A stretch of DNA of 64,000 nt from assembly GCF_000178855.1 (NCBI RefSeq), contig NZ_ADVG01000005.1, positions 682,001-746,000 on the forward strand, read 5' to 3'. Each line of letters starts with the position of its first letter. The stretch's first letter is position 1. Below, piece by piece: positions 26,905 through 35,627 of this stretch. The stretch is from Ktedonobacter racemifer DSM 44963 (lineage in GTDB: Bacteria > Chloroflexota > Ktedonobacteria > Ktedonobacterales > Ktedonobacteraceae). A program made the translations under genes and the position numbers. Below the pieces are notes generated by a model that made no database searches, was not told where the DNA came from, and saw only the letters and a list, made by a program, of their open reading frames with translations.

Positions 26905-27348
26905 ATGGATGCTCTTGAGGATACCTTTTTTCAACATTTGGCGTCTGTCTGTTCTGAATCCAGGCAAGCCTTTGATCAACATGTCGGCATGAGTCAGCTC
27001 CGACGGCAACTGCTAACCCTGCTGTCAGAGATCGGCGAGCTCAGCCATGCTGCTTTACAGCAGCAATTAGCCGTTGATGGAGCCACGATTACGCGTCTGG
27101 TCAAGCAGTTTGAGTCCGAAGGAGTACTCAGCCGTCGCCTCGATCCCCAGGATAATCGCTATACGCTCGTCTCTTTGACGGTTTCCGGTCAGCAAATCGT
27201 TGCTGGACTGCGGGCGGCGCACCGCTTGTTTCAGACACAACTGCTCAATGGTATCCCCAGAGAAGAACAGGAGATGGTACTGCACGTTCTCGAACGGTTA
27301 CATGCCAACATACGCGCTCTTCAAGAGGAAGGCCAGCAACAAAAATGA
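26905..27348 (+). CDS. MarR-family transcriptional regulator
   Basis: 147 residues, winged helix. The recognition region is LQQQLAVDGATITRLVKQFE, and the wing has the family motif (VLSRRLDPQDNRYTLVSLT) with the conserved D-x-R-x2 tip. Flanking helices mediate dimerisation. A palindromic operator lies just upstream. The SnoaL-like gene starts 61 bases after its stop and is the most likely co-regulated target. Ligand unknown. Confidence 0.9.
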   Translation: MDALEDTFFQHLASVCSESRQAFDQHVGMSQLRRQLLTLLSEIGELSHAALQQQLAVDGATITRLVKQFESEGVLSRRLDPQDNRYTLVSLTVSGQQIVAGLRAAHRLFQTQLLNGIPREEQEMVLHVLERLHANIRALQEEGQQQK

Positions 27349-27409
27349 ATGCCTGCTCAACGCACAGGCAATGGATCTATCAGGAAGAATCATTCACAGG
27401 AGATTTTGC

Positions 27410-27769
27410 ATGATAGCAACAGAGAACAAGGCTTTGGCCTCGCGTGTCTACGAAGCCATCAACACGCAGGACCTCGCGACCTTGGACGAACTCTTTGATC
27501 CACACATTATCAGGCATGCCATGGGAGAAGTTGGCATTGAGAGCGCGAGAGCGGCGGTGACCAACGCCTTTGCCATTTTCCCTCAGACGCACTTCGTCGT
27601 CGAGGATCTCATTGCTGAAGGCGACAAAGTCGCGCTGCGGGTCACAGTTCACGGTATTCCAACGCCTCCAGGAGAGCCTCTCCCTCTCATCATGGAGATT
27701 TTTCGGATCGAAAACGGACGAGTAGCCGAAATATGGGGGGCTGGAACCTTGCGCCGGTCCGATGCATAA
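27410..27769 (+). CDS. SnoaL-like/ester-cyclase family protein
   Basis: 119 residues from ATG 27410, preceded by ACAGGAG. The pattern VYEAINTQDLATLDELFDPH, then DLIAEGDKVALRVTVHGIP and EIFRIENGRVAEIWGA, is that of NTF2-like SnoaL polyketide-cyclase/ester-cyclase proteins. They form an alpha-beta cone with a hydrophobic pocket. The substrate is unknown. It lies downstream of the MarR-type regulator in the same direction, probably forming a two-gene operon. The 170 bases after it hold nothing recognisable before the IS607-type element. Confidence 0.82.
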   Translation: MIATENKALASRVYEAINTQDLATLDELFDPHIIRHAMGEVGIESARAAVTNAFAIFPQTHFVVEDLIAEGDKVALRVTVHGIPTPPGEPLPLIMEIFRIENGRVAEIWGAGTLRRSDA

Positions 27770-27983
27770 CCCATCCCACAGACTGGCGACAAATGGAGGG
27801 AAGTGAGCACATCCTGCCAAAACCGGAGCCAGAAGCCTCTTCCCTTGTCCAGCCCAACCTGTTTTTTGGTTTCCGGTAATCGTTCTCCGATGCCGTGCCG
27901 AACTTCGGCGGCTGCGCTCTCGTATTGAAGGAGATACATACTAGGTATTGACAAAGTGTGCGAAAGTAAGTGAGAATAAGTAG

Positions 27984-28231
27984 ATGTACGCAGTCGTACC
28001 GTTTGCCAAGCAGGTGGATGTCAGCGTGAAAACAGTGCAGCGCTGGGACCGAGAAAGCAGGCTCAAAGCCAAAGGAACGCTTTCTGGGCGTCGCTCCTCT
28101 CATAAGGTCGATCTGACCACGGCGCTCAACCTTCCGAAGCTGCCAGCCGCTCGCCGAACGAGAGCCACTTGCCGGGTGTCGAGTCCTGCTCGACCGGAAT
28201 TCCCGCAAAGCGGGAGAAAAGGCGCTCAAGG
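27984..28231 (+). pseudogene. tnpA: IS607-type TnpA (serine recombinase) remnant
   Basis: The MerR-like DNA-binding N-terminus (VPFAKQVDVSVKTVQRWDRE, SRLKAKGTLSGRR) is present. The serine recombinase domain is almost wholly deleted, and the sequence jumps to the few residues that normally precede the tnpB start. It cannot catalyse transposition. The tnpB ATG follows directly. Confidence 0.8.
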
Positions 28232-29527
28232 ATGAAAACCGCGCACAAGATCCGGATGAACCCCACCCCTGAACAGGTGGAGTATCTCAAACGAGCCTGT
28301 GGCACGAGGCGCTTTATCTACAACTGGGGACGGGAGCAGTGGGAAAAGCAATATCAGGCGTACAAAGCCGAGCAGGAAAGCGTTCCCCAGGAGCAGCGCG
28401 TGCTCAACCCGCCACATGCCCTCGCACTCAAGAAGCAATTCAACCAGATCCGGGAGCAGGAGTATCCGTGGACCTATCAGGTGACGAAGTGTGTGGTGGA
28501 GGGTGCGTTCGATGACCTCAAAAACGCCTATGACAACTTCTTCGCGGGCAGATCGAACTACCCGCAGTACAAGAAAAAGGAGAAGTCGCACGAGTCGTTT
28601 TATCTCTCCAACGATAAATTCACCTTGGGAAGCCATTGGATCTCGATTCCCGGACTTGGCCGCTTCATCCTCGATCAGCGCCAAACGAAGAAGGACCGAG
28701 GCAAGCTCTTACGCAGACTGGGAACGGTGAACATCGCCGAAAAACTGCGCTTCGTCGAAAAGGGGAAAGCCACCACACCCACGAAGAAGCGAAACACGCG
28801 CAAGCACGTCGTGTGCGAACGGGTCAAGATCCTGGGGGCGACGGTCTGCTGTGAAGCGGGGCACTGGTACGTCTCCATTCAGGTAGACATCACACGGGAG
28901 TGCCCCACAACGCCCGAAGCAGTGGTGGGGGTGGATGTGGGCGTAAAGCAGGCTGCTGTGGTGAGCGATGGACGCAGGCTTGAGAACCAAAGGCCATTAG
29001 CGCTCCATCTCAAGAAACTCGGCAAGCTGCAACGCCAACTCAGTAAGAAACAGAAGACGAAAGACCCGCAAACCAGGCGAACCGTGTTCAGTAAGAATTA
29101 CGAGAAGCAACGACTCAAGGTCGCACGCAAGCATCAGCAGATCGCCAACATCCGGCGGGATGTGCAGCACACGTTCACGAGCGAACTGGCGCGAACCTGT
29201 GGGGCCATCGGCATCGAAGACCTCAACATCGTGGGGGTGATGGCCAACCGGAAGCTCTCGCGTGCCGTGGCCGATGCCGCGATGGGGCAACTGTTGCAGT
29301 TCCTCAGGACCAAAGTGGCCAACGCCGGGGGCGGTCTCTTCATCGCCTCGCGCTGGTTCCCTTCGACCAAACGCTGTTCGTGCTGTGGGCAGGTCAAAAA
29401 GCGCATGCCGCTCAAACACCGCACCTATGAGTGCTTGGCCTGTAGGCTGGTCATCGACCGGGATCTCAATGCCGCCTTGAATTTGCTGTGGTTGGCAACA
29501 CAACAGCTTCGCCAGCTTCACGCGTAA
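28232..29527 (+). CDS. tnpB: TnpB RNA-guided nuclease, lineage B copy 1
   Basis: 431 residues. MKTAHKIRMNPTPEQVEYLK opens the OrfB N-terminal domain. RuvC-I Asp is in VVGVDVGVKQAAVVSDG, Glu in AIGIEDLNIVGVM, the zinc ribbon is CSCCGQVKKRMPLKHRTYEC plus LAC, and RuvC-III is VIDRDLNAALNLLWL. All catalytic residues are present. It is very similar to the genes at 40888 and 54966. It depends on another source of TnpA for movement, since its own is destroyed. The omega-RNA is expected from its 3' end and the following 175 bases. Confidence 0.92.
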   Translation: MKTAHKIRMNPTPEQVEYLKRACGTRRFIYNWGREQWEKQYQAYKAEQESVPQEQRVLNPPHALALKKQFNQIREQEYPWTYQVTKCVVEGAFDDLKNAYDNFFAGRSNYPQYKKKEKSHESFYLSNDKFTLGSHWISIPGLGRFILDQRQTKKDRGKLLRRLGTVNIAEKLRFVEKGKATTPTKKRNTRKHVVCERVKILGATVCCEAGHWYVSIQVDITRECPTTPEAVVGVDVGVKQAAVVSDGRRLENQRPLALHLKKLGKLQRQLSKKQKTKDPQTRRTVFSKNYEKQRLKVARKHQQIANIRRDVQHTFTSELARTCGAIGIEDLNIVGVMANRKLSRAVADAAMGQLLQFLRTKVANAGGGLFIASRWFPSTKRCSCCGQVKKRMPLKHRTYECLACRLVIDRDLNAALNLLWLATQQLRQLHA

Positions 29528-29702
29528 AGCTGGCCGTCCTGGAGAGTGGCTACCGCCGGACGTAAAATGCCTGGGGAGTTGATGTGAGACCGAAACGGGA
29601 GGGCCGATCCAAAGGTTCCCGTGCGCTGGCTATCGACGATGAAGCAGGAAGAACTGACCGCTCGGGGGTGTTTACACACATTCGAGTATGAGAAAGGTAG
29701 CA
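29528..29702 (+). ncRNA. Right end/omega-RNA scaffold of lineage B copy 1
   Basis: The 175 bases after tnpB are strongly conserved with those after the other two lineage-B genes. Shared blocks are GTCCTGG-AGTGGCTAC, GTGTGAGACCGAAACGGGAG and CCAAAGGTTCCCGTGCGCTG, ending in GAGTATGAGAAAGGTAGCAG. TnpB omega-RNAs come from this position, with the guide just outside the element. The candidate guide of this copy starts ATATGCTTGTCGTATGAC. Confidence 0.65.
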
Positions 29703-29974
29703 GATATGCTTGTCGTATGACACATCCGTTATGGTCAAATTGGTCTCTATGGCAGGCCAATCCCGCTCGATTCGATACGGTGTGTTATAAAGAACTGATT
29801 GTGACGGGCACAAACGCTTCGGTCCCTGAGGCCTGGCCCCGCGCGCTGGAACTCTTGCGCCTGGGACTGGTCAAGAGCGAGGCGATGGTTTCGGGCATCT
29901 GGCCGCTGCAAGATTGGCAGGATGCCTTTGCGAAGGTCCAGGAAAAAGGGGCCTTGAAGGTCCTGATGGCATAA
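29703..29974 (+). pseudogene. Zinc-type alcohol dehydrogenase (MDR) C-terminal remnant
   Basis: In frame, YKELIVTGTNASVPEAWPRA and LLRLGLVKSEAMVSGIWPL, ending KVQEKGALKVLMA, match the C-terminal end of medium-chain dehydrogenases of the sorbitol/threonine dehydrogenase type. The catalytic and NAD-binding parts are missing; their place is taken by the TnpB element. The gene probably belonged to the catabolic cluster that follows (30052, 30848). Confidence 0.7.
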
Positions 29975-30051
29975 TCACGCATGTGGGCGGGGATATTCTC
30001 CCCGCCCACATGCGTTATAGATAGCAACACATCCACTTAGGAGGAACAACA

Positions 30052-30804
30052 ATGGCGTCGATTCAAGAACTGGCAAATCTTTTCAACAACATGGAGGTGG
30101 TGGACCTCTCTCCTCTGTTCTACACTAATATGCCTCTCTGGCACACACATCCAGATGTGGCGATTGTCGAGGATGCGCGTACGATTGAGCGCAACGGCTA
30201 CTTCCTCCAGACGTTGATCTTGCCCGAGCATAGTGGCTCACACGTGGATGCGCCGCCGCATAATCACCCGCATCTGATCGATCAGACCATCGAAAATATT
30301 CCTCTGACCACGCTGATGGGCATTGCCAAAAAAATCGATCTCTCTCAGGAGAACTATGCGCCTGGCGAACTGGTCCCTTTCAGCAAAATTCAGCAGAAGA
30401 TGCAAGAGACTAGCATTACGATCGAAAAGGGCGATATCGTCTTCTTCGAGTTCGGCTGGGATAAGTATCTGATCGATGTTGACAAGAAGGGACCTGATGA
30501 GCGTAACTGGTGGGGGAGAAATGAGCCCGGTCTGGATGAGGAGACCTGCCGTTTTTTCAGCGAAGCGGGCGTCAAGGCTGTAGGATCTGATACGACTGCC
30601 TGCGACATTGCCCTGGTCGATGGAGTGACAAAACACCAGTTCGGCCACGCCATCTATTTCCTGCCGAAAAGTATCCTGATTGTGGAAGGGCTCTATAATC
30701 TTGCCAAGCTGCCGACAACATTTTATTTTATTGCTCTTCCGCTCAAGATTAAGGGTGGCTCTGGTTCTCCCCTGCGTCCGATCGGGATCTTTCCCCGAGC
30801 GTAG
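30052..30804 (+). CDS. Cyclase-family (kynurenine formamidase-like) metal hydrolase
   Basis: 250 residues, with TAGGAGGA before the ATG. LPEHSGSHVDAPPH matches the HxGTHxDxPxH metal-binding motif of the cyclase/KynB family (with Ser for Thr). VFFEFGWDKYL and AVGSDTTACD are further conserved parts. Members hydrolyse amides or act as cyclases, and several take part in aromatic or sugar-acid pathways. The substrate is open. The next gene, a tartrate/D-malate dehydrogenase-like enzyme, starts 43 bases later, suggesting a joint catabolic operon. Confidence 0.85.
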   Translation: MASIQELANLFNNMEVVDLSPLFYTNMPLWHTHPDVAIVEDARTIERNGYFLQTLILPEHSGSHVDAPPHNHPHLIDQTIENIPLTTLMGIAKKIDLSQENYAPGELVPFSKIQQKMQETSITIEKGDIVFFEFGWDKYLIDVDKKGPDERNWWGRNEPGLDEETCRFFSEAGVKAVGSDTTACDIALVDGVTKHQFGHAIYFLPKSILIVEGLYNLAKLPTTFYFIALPLKIKGGSGSPLRPIGIFPRA

Positions 30805-30847
30805 CAGCGAGAGGCTGCTATGATGGCATAGAAAAGGAAGAGGAAAG

Positions 30848-31930
30848 ATGCAACATTATCACATTGCGGTGCTACCAGGAGATGGCATCGGGCAAGAGGT
30901 CATTACGGAGAGCGTTCAGACGCTGGAAGTTCTCGCGCAATTGCACGGCGGCTTTCGCCTGGACACACACGAGTTCGACTGGGGCAGCGACTATTATCTG
31001 CGCGAAGGCGCGATGATGCCTGCCGATGGCCCGACTATTCTCAAGCAGAGCGGCTTTGACGGTATCCTGCTCGGCCCTGTTGGAGACCCCCGCGTGCCGG
31101 ACCATATTACGCTCTGGGGATTATTGTTGCCGATCCGCCAGCAATTCGATCAATACGTCAATCTTCGGCCCATACGCCTGCTGCCGGGTGTGCGGAGCCC
31201 ATTAGCAAATAAGGGGCTTGCGGATATTGATATGATCTGCGTCCGTGAGAATACCGAGGGCGAATATGCGGGCGTAGGAGGACGTGTGCACCAGGGCACG
31301 AACGACGAGGTAGCCATTCAATCGACGGTCTTTACGCGTTCGGGCACCGTGCGTATTATCCGTTATGCCTTCCAGTACGCCCGTGAACATGGACGCCGCA
31401 AGGTCACCAGCGCCACAAAATCGAACAGTCTGCAATACAACATGGTATTCTGGGATGAGGTCTTCGCGCAGGTCGCCGCCGATTACCCGGAAATTCCGCA
31501 CGAGCAGCAACTGATCGATTCTTTAGCGGCGCGTTTCGTCTCCAGACCCGAGAGTCTGGATGTCATCGTCTGCTCGAATCTCTTTGGGGATATCCTTTCG
31601 GATCTGGGGGCGGCGCTTGCGGGTAGTATGGGCTTAGCGCCGAGTGCGAATCTCAATCCCGAGCGTCGCTATCCGAGCCTCTTCCAGGCAATTCACGGTT
31701 CTGCCCCTGATATCGCGGGTAAGGGCATTGCCAACCCGATTGCCTCGATCTGGTCCGCGCAACTCATGCTCGACTTTTTCGGCGAGCACGAGGCGGCGAC
31801 GCTCTTGATGCGCGCCATCGAGGATGTGCTCACCGCCCGCCAGGCTCTCACGCCAGACCTGGGCGGTACGGCCACCACGCATCAGCTCGGCGATGGGATC
31901 CGCACCCAATTGCGCACGCTGGCGCATTAA
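30848..31930 (+). CDS. Isocitrate/isopropylmalate dehydrogenase family, tartrate/D-malate dehydrogenase-like
   Basis: 360 residues, with GGAAGAGGAAAG upstream. LPGDGIGQEV begins the fold. The substrate-binding stretch is ENTEGEYAGVGGRVHQGT, then VTSATKSNSLQYNMVFWDEV with the catalytic Lys. The metal/NAD part is SNLFGDILSDLGAALAGSMG and HGSAPDIAGKGIANP. The GGR-x-G-T and TKSN features fit tartrate dehydrogenase/decarboxylase or D-malate dehydrogenase better than LeuB or isocitrate dehydrogenase. It probably oxidises a 2-hydroxy acid with NAD. A DeoR-type regulator remnant lies just after it on the other strand. Confidence 0.85.
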   Translation: MQHYHIAVLPGDGIGQEVITESVQTLEVLAQLHGGFRLDTHEFDWGSDYYLREGAMMPADGPTILKQSGFDGILLGPVGDPRVPDHITLWGLLLPIRQQFDQYVNLRPIRLLPGVRSPLANKGLADIDMICVRENTEGEYAGVGGRVHQGTNDEVAIQSTVFTRSGTVRIIRYAFQYAREHGRRKVTSATKSNSLQYNMVFWDEVFAQVAADYPEIPHEQQLIDSLAARFVSRPESLDVIVCSNLFGDILSDLGAALAGSMGLAPSANLNPERRYPSLFQAIHGSAPDIAGKGIANPIASIWSAQLMLDFFGEHEAATLLMRAIEDVLTARQALTPDLGGTATTHQLGDGIRTQLRTLAH

Positions 31931-31956
31931 CCATCACGCTCATGCACAGGGCATTT

Positions 31957-32052
31957 CATACCTGAATGACGGTAATGCCCTGTGCGCGTAAACGGTGGAC
32001 CGTTTCCTGTGGGGTCTGCGTATCCGTCACTACCTTATGCACAGCAGTTATG
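31957..32052 (-). pseudogene. DeoR-type regulator C-terminal remnant
   Basis: On the minus strand this reads ITAVHKVVTDTQTPQETVHR, then LRAQGITVIQV and a stop. This resembles the end of DeoR-family sensors (VITD...A...V..L...GV.VI.V). Everything upstream is cut off by the inverted-repeat element at 32054. It was probably the regulator of the catabolic cluster to its left. Confidence 0.5.
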
Positions 32053-32053
32053 G

Positions 32054-32261
32054 GTGTAAATTTGCGAATTAAGTGGGCGGATTCTGACTAAATCTTGACA
32101 ATTAAATGGGAGGTAGAACGGACAGCAGAGCACAAAATTTTTGCTCCCCATCGAGGCGAAGTTTCGAGATCTCTCTGTGAGCCGATTCATATTGATTGCT
32201 TGCTCTCCCATTTAATATCAAAATTTTTAACAATCCGCCCACTTATTTCGCAAATTTACAC
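32054..32261. mobile_element. 208-bp MITE with about 60-bp terminal inverted repeats
   Basis: The outer ends are GTGTAAATTTGCGAA on one side and its complement on the other. The match extends through TAAGTGGGCGGATT and, after a short gap, TTAAATGGGAG. It has no coding capacity. It cuts the DeoR remnant. No certain target duplication was seen. Confidence 0.75.
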
Positions 32262-32316
32262 TTATCTTCTCGCACAGAGAAGCACAATACAGGTGAAATA
32301 GTATTCCAAGCCAATT

Positions 32317-32955
32317 GGTAAATGACCTACGACATGGGCGAGTTTAGCCCTCCGACATGAGCACCTGCCCTTCCACTTGAGCAGCCGTGATCTGTTATCA
32401 GGGAATATAGCTTTAGGGACGGATCACGGCACTCAACAACTGTAAATTAGCGATACGGCAAAATTTAGCTACGAAGAATCTTTGTCAGTTCATTGGCCTT
32501 TGCGTGGGATTAGCTATGCGCTCTATATCCTCCTGGAAATGATCAGGACGGGGAAGAGTGCAGAGCCGTAGGTGTATAAGATCGTCCAGAGAGCAGCCGA
32601 GTTGAGCCACTAAAGCCGCATCATCCAGATGCTTTTCCTGTTGGTATGCCGCAATCATGTGAGCAACAAACTTAGGTCTGCTTGCTGCTTGGCGGGCGAG
32701 ATTGGAAAGGTCTGCCATACTATTCCTCCTTTGTGGGATGGGTAAAAAACATTGTCTATACTACATCCCCGCGAAAAGGACAAAGTTCGAGGGAAAATGA
32801 TGCCAATTTTCAATCTCTTGCGAATTTACAAAAACGGTGTACAACGATTCACCTCTGGAGCGGCTTTTCAGACAGTCAATGGCTGTGCTGCTCAAGTGGA
32901 AGGGCAAGTGCTTACATTGAAGGGCCAAACCTGCTCACTTGGGATGGCATTTACC
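32317..32955. mobile_element. 639-bp element with about 68-bp terminal inverted repeats
   Basis: Both ends start GGTAAATG, and the inner 20 bp (TGCCCTTCCACTTGAGCAGC) are identical in inverse orientation. Between them the ends match imperfectly and contain two or three related units about 21 bp apart. The only gene inside is the small one at 32485. It may be a non-autonomous transposon or the remnant of a larger one. Confidence 0.65.
32485..32718 (-). CDS. Small helical (HTH-like) protein inside inverted-repeat element
   Basis: 77 residues, with AAAGGAGG just before the ATG. The sequence FVAHMIAAYQQEKHLDDAAL, then VAQLGCSLDDLIHLRLCTLP, reads like a helix-turn-helix of a family common in environmental bacteria where it follows a longer toxin or regulator gene. 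Here it is alone, and the C-terminus (NPTQRPMN) seems shortened. Function unknown; it may regulate the element that carries it. Confidence 0.65.
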   Translation of the reverse strand: MADLSNLARQAASRPKFVAHMIAAYQQEKHLDDAALVAQLGCSLDDLIHLRLCTLPRPDHFQEDIERIANPTQRPMN

Positions 32956-33140
32956 ACTGCTCTCACGAGACAATGAGCTCCACCACAATAGCATGCACAC
33001 TACCAATCTGCAACACTATTCCCTCATTTAAACATCAGCAATTAAAGCAGATCAAACCTGATTATTTCTCGCTCTTTCATCTCCTTGTACCTCAATGCAC
33101 CTATTTTTATAACTATAACCCATCAAGCTCTATTCCCCTC

Positions 33141-35627
33141 CTAAACATAGACTTCTTCGTTCTCCTGTTCTTCAGAGACAACACACGCCGAATGCTCATA
33201 CCACGCAAGCCATAACAGGATATGATCCCGATTGCCCAGATGCCAGACCCGTTCTGGACTGGCCATCTCTCTGATTTCAATGACGCGTCGACGGATTCGA
33301 GGGGCCAGACGCACATCAATGCTATACTGATCCGTATCAATACGCTTCTCCAGGGCACTTACCCATTGCACCAGAGGGCGTGGCAGATTAGTGAGTAGCG
33401 CCTGTTCTTCCTCCGCGGGCAGCCTCTGGGATGCTCCCCAGGTGAGATATGACTGTATCTCATACATCACCTCGGAGTCACTCGGGTCATAGGGGGTGGC
33501 AAGAAAATGGTTTAACCCAACTTGTCGATGGCTTTCATACGCCTGAGGGGTCAGGAGTTCTCCATCACGGTGCACAAAGAGATATCCGCGACGCTCTACT
33601 CCCTGTGCACCTCCTTCCACCCAGAAATCACGTAACGCGGAAGAATCAACGACCACATCCTGAGGAAAAGGACGCGCTCCCCCGTCTTGTGACACGGTCC
33701 CCCGAAGCGATATGGCTTCGAGTACCCACTCCAGATGGTTATAAGAAAACCCTCCTTCCATCACCCAGCGCGCCCAGGCCACAAATTCGGCAGAAGGCTC
33801 TTCCTGCCCCTCGACATAGGCCCGATACCTGCTCATCACCCATCCACCACCCAACCGGGCAGGGCGGCGTCCAGGATCGGGGAGCCAGGTACGCACCAGG
33901 GCATCTACAGCGGCCAGGTGCAACCACTCGGGATGCTCGCGCAATCGCTTGAGATAGGCGCCAGCGTTCTCGTTGCCCTGGCTAAAACGCAGCGACAGGT
34001 CCTGGGCAAGCGCATGCAACATCTCACGAGGAGCGGTCTCAAAGTATGCCCTCATCTGCAGGACCTGGTCTCGAAGAGAGAGAGGGACATCACTCACATC
34101 GTCATCACCGCTCTCGACAAGAGATACCACCTCTGGAACCAGAGACAGTTGTCTGTCATCAGCAGGCTCTTCACTTGAGAGCACATATGGGCGACCTGAT
34201 ACTTCCTCGTCGTTGAGGTCGACCATCAGCAATTGGTCTACCTGTTGTGATGGATGATATGCTTTCACTTCATTCTCATTATTCTCTTTTTCTCTTTTTG
34301 GTGAAAGAGAATAAGTGAGATGAGTGAATTCAGCGCGCGCGTGCGCATGCGCGTGTGTATGGGTCTGTTTTTGTGCACCCAAATGGTCGACTTTTTCTCC
34401 CGCAAGAGGTCTACTATCCCCCACAAAGGTCGACGTTTGCTCAACAGGTCGACCTGTTTCGGCTAGGGCCGACGATTCACGAAGAGGTCTCGCATTCTCC
34501 TCGATGGTAGACCTGTCTTCTCCGGGTTGACCTGTTTCTGTTGACGCCGATGCTTCGATGAATGGTCGACGCTCTGTCTCTCCAACCGTCGATGTCCTGC
34601 CGAAGGATCGACCGTTTCGTTGGATCGTTGCTCGTTCCTTCACCAGGACATCATTCAGCATACTCATCTGTGTTTTCGAAGGCGAAGTGACATGCTGCCC
34701 CTGGTCAGATACACGTGGATGTGCAGAGCATGCTGATGCTGAGCTGGTAAGCTCTTCCATCAGCAGTGTCTGCATGGATGCTTTGACGACAGGCGTGATA
34801 CGTATCCCATATGTGTGCAGCAGAGCCACAAGCCGCTCAATAACGTGCGTGACGGCACCTTCTCGCTCAGGCTGCTCGCCTCCATCTGGCGTTATCAGGC
34901 TCTCATCCACCTCTTGCGTGTGACGCTCCTGCCACTGTGGCTCAAGGGGTGGCGCAAGATTCAGATGAGCCATTGAGAGAGGATGTGACGTGCTGCTACG
35001 TTCTCTCCTCCCTTGCAGGTTTCCCTGTTGATGGAGATCCGCAATTTGCTGAGGAACTCGTTGCAAGGCGCGTGAACGCCCAACTTTTTTGCGTCGCGTC
35101 ATTAACTGCTGCACCTGCTCTGTGCACACAGGCAGACAAGGCGTCGAGGTCAGTGGAAAGTAGTAGCATGCTCCCATGCCTCGCGGCTGTTTCCCCCTAA
35201 AAAGCAACCCCGCCGCCTGTAACAGCAAAAAGTATTTGCTGGTCGTGTCATAGCACCAGGGCCAGGAAAACGAGGGAGAGGTACACAACACGCGAATGCT
35301 CTTGATCGAGAGCACGGCAACCTGCCGGGGAGGTTCACCAGGGGCAAGGGGAATCTCTTCGATATGCGATACCTGGAGCAAATGGGCAAGGAATTTCTGT
35401 CCATTGATACAACGCCGGTCCTGCCCAGCGCCAAAAAGCTGTTCCACACGTTCGAGGAGCGGCGCGGGAACGAGGGCAAGGACATTTCGTCCAGCAACCT
35501 TCTCCTCGTTCTCTCCGACACGTGAGACGAGCGAAGGAGGTCTGGGAGCATTCAACGAATGCAGTTCGTGCACTCCTGCAACCATGTCGTTTGGTCCGCC
35601 TTTCAGAAAGATGAGGTCATGTGGCAC
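33141..35627 (-). CDS. Large unknown protein divergent from an integrase
   Basis: 828 residues from a GTG at 35627; an in-frame ATG 14 codons in is an alternative start. The N-terminal 170 residues and the C-terminal 320 residues look folded. The middle (about 310-450) is low-complexity, with repeats of an ETGRP/ETERRP-like unit and an alternating Thr-His/Ala-His run (THTHAHAHARAE). That run is encoded by a purine/pyrimidine alternating tract at 34335-34365. The C-terminus has conserved-looking Trp-rich segments (WARWVMEGGFSYNHLEWVLE). No known domain was recognised. Its position opposite a tyrosine recombinase suggests a replication or maintenance protein of an integrated element; this is inference. 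Confidence 0.65.
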   Translation of the reverse strand: MPHDLIFLKGGPNDMVAGVHELHSLNAPRPPSLVSRVGENEEKVAGRNVLALVPAPLLERVEQLFGAGQDRRCINGQKFLAHLLQVSHIEEIPLAPGEPPRQVAVLSIKSIRVLCTSPSFSWPWCYDTTSKYFLLLQAAGLLFRGKQPRGMGACYYFPLTSTPCLPVCTEQVQQLMTRRKKVGRSRALQRVPQQIADLHQQGNLQGRRERSSTSHPLSMAHLNLAPPLEPQWQERHTQEVDESLITPDGGEQPEREGAVTHVIERLVALLHTYGIRITPVVKASMQTLLMEELTSSASACSAHPRVSDQGQHVTSPSKTQMSMLNDVLVKERATIQRNGRSFGRTSTVGETERRPFIEASASTETGQPGEDRSTIEENARPLRESSALAETGRPVEQTSTFVGDSRPLAGEKVDHLGAQKQTHTHAHAHARAEFTHLTYSLSPKREKENNENEVKAYHPSQQVDQLLMVDLNDEEVSGRPYVLSSEEPADDRQLSLVPEVVSLVESGDDDVSDVPLSLRDQVLQMRAYFETAPREMLHALAQDLSLRFSQGNENAGAYLKRLREHPEWLHLAAVDALVRTWLPDPGRRPARLGGGWVMSRYRAYVEGQEEPSAEFVAWARWVMEGGFSYNHLEWVLEAISLRGTVSQDGGARPFPQDVVVDSSALRDFWVEGGAQGVERRGYLFVHRDGELLTPQAYESHRQVGLNHFLATPYDPSDSEVMYEIQSYLTWGASQRLPAEEEQALLTNLPRPLVQWVSALEKRIDTDQYSIDVRLAPRIRRRVIEIREMASPERVWHLGNRDHILLWLAWYEHSACVVSEEQENEEVYV

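Larger units (their letters stand above)
27941..29702 (+). mobile_element. IS607-type TnpB element, copy 1 (lineage B)
   Basis: The left end has CTAGGTATTGACA then GTGTGCGAAAGT. The same left-end pattern occurs at 42695 and 56895. The right end finishes with GAGTATGAGAAAGGTAGCAG, shared by all three copies. It contains a decayed tnpA and an intact tnpB. The right end abuts a decapitated dehydrogenase gene, showing insertion with loss of flanking DNA. Confidence 0.8.

Noticed and set aside
34335..34365. Alternating CG/CA tract as a Z-DNA regulatory element
   Set aside because: It lies inside the 828-residue coding frame and encodes the His/Ala/Thr run; a separate structural role cannot be shown.
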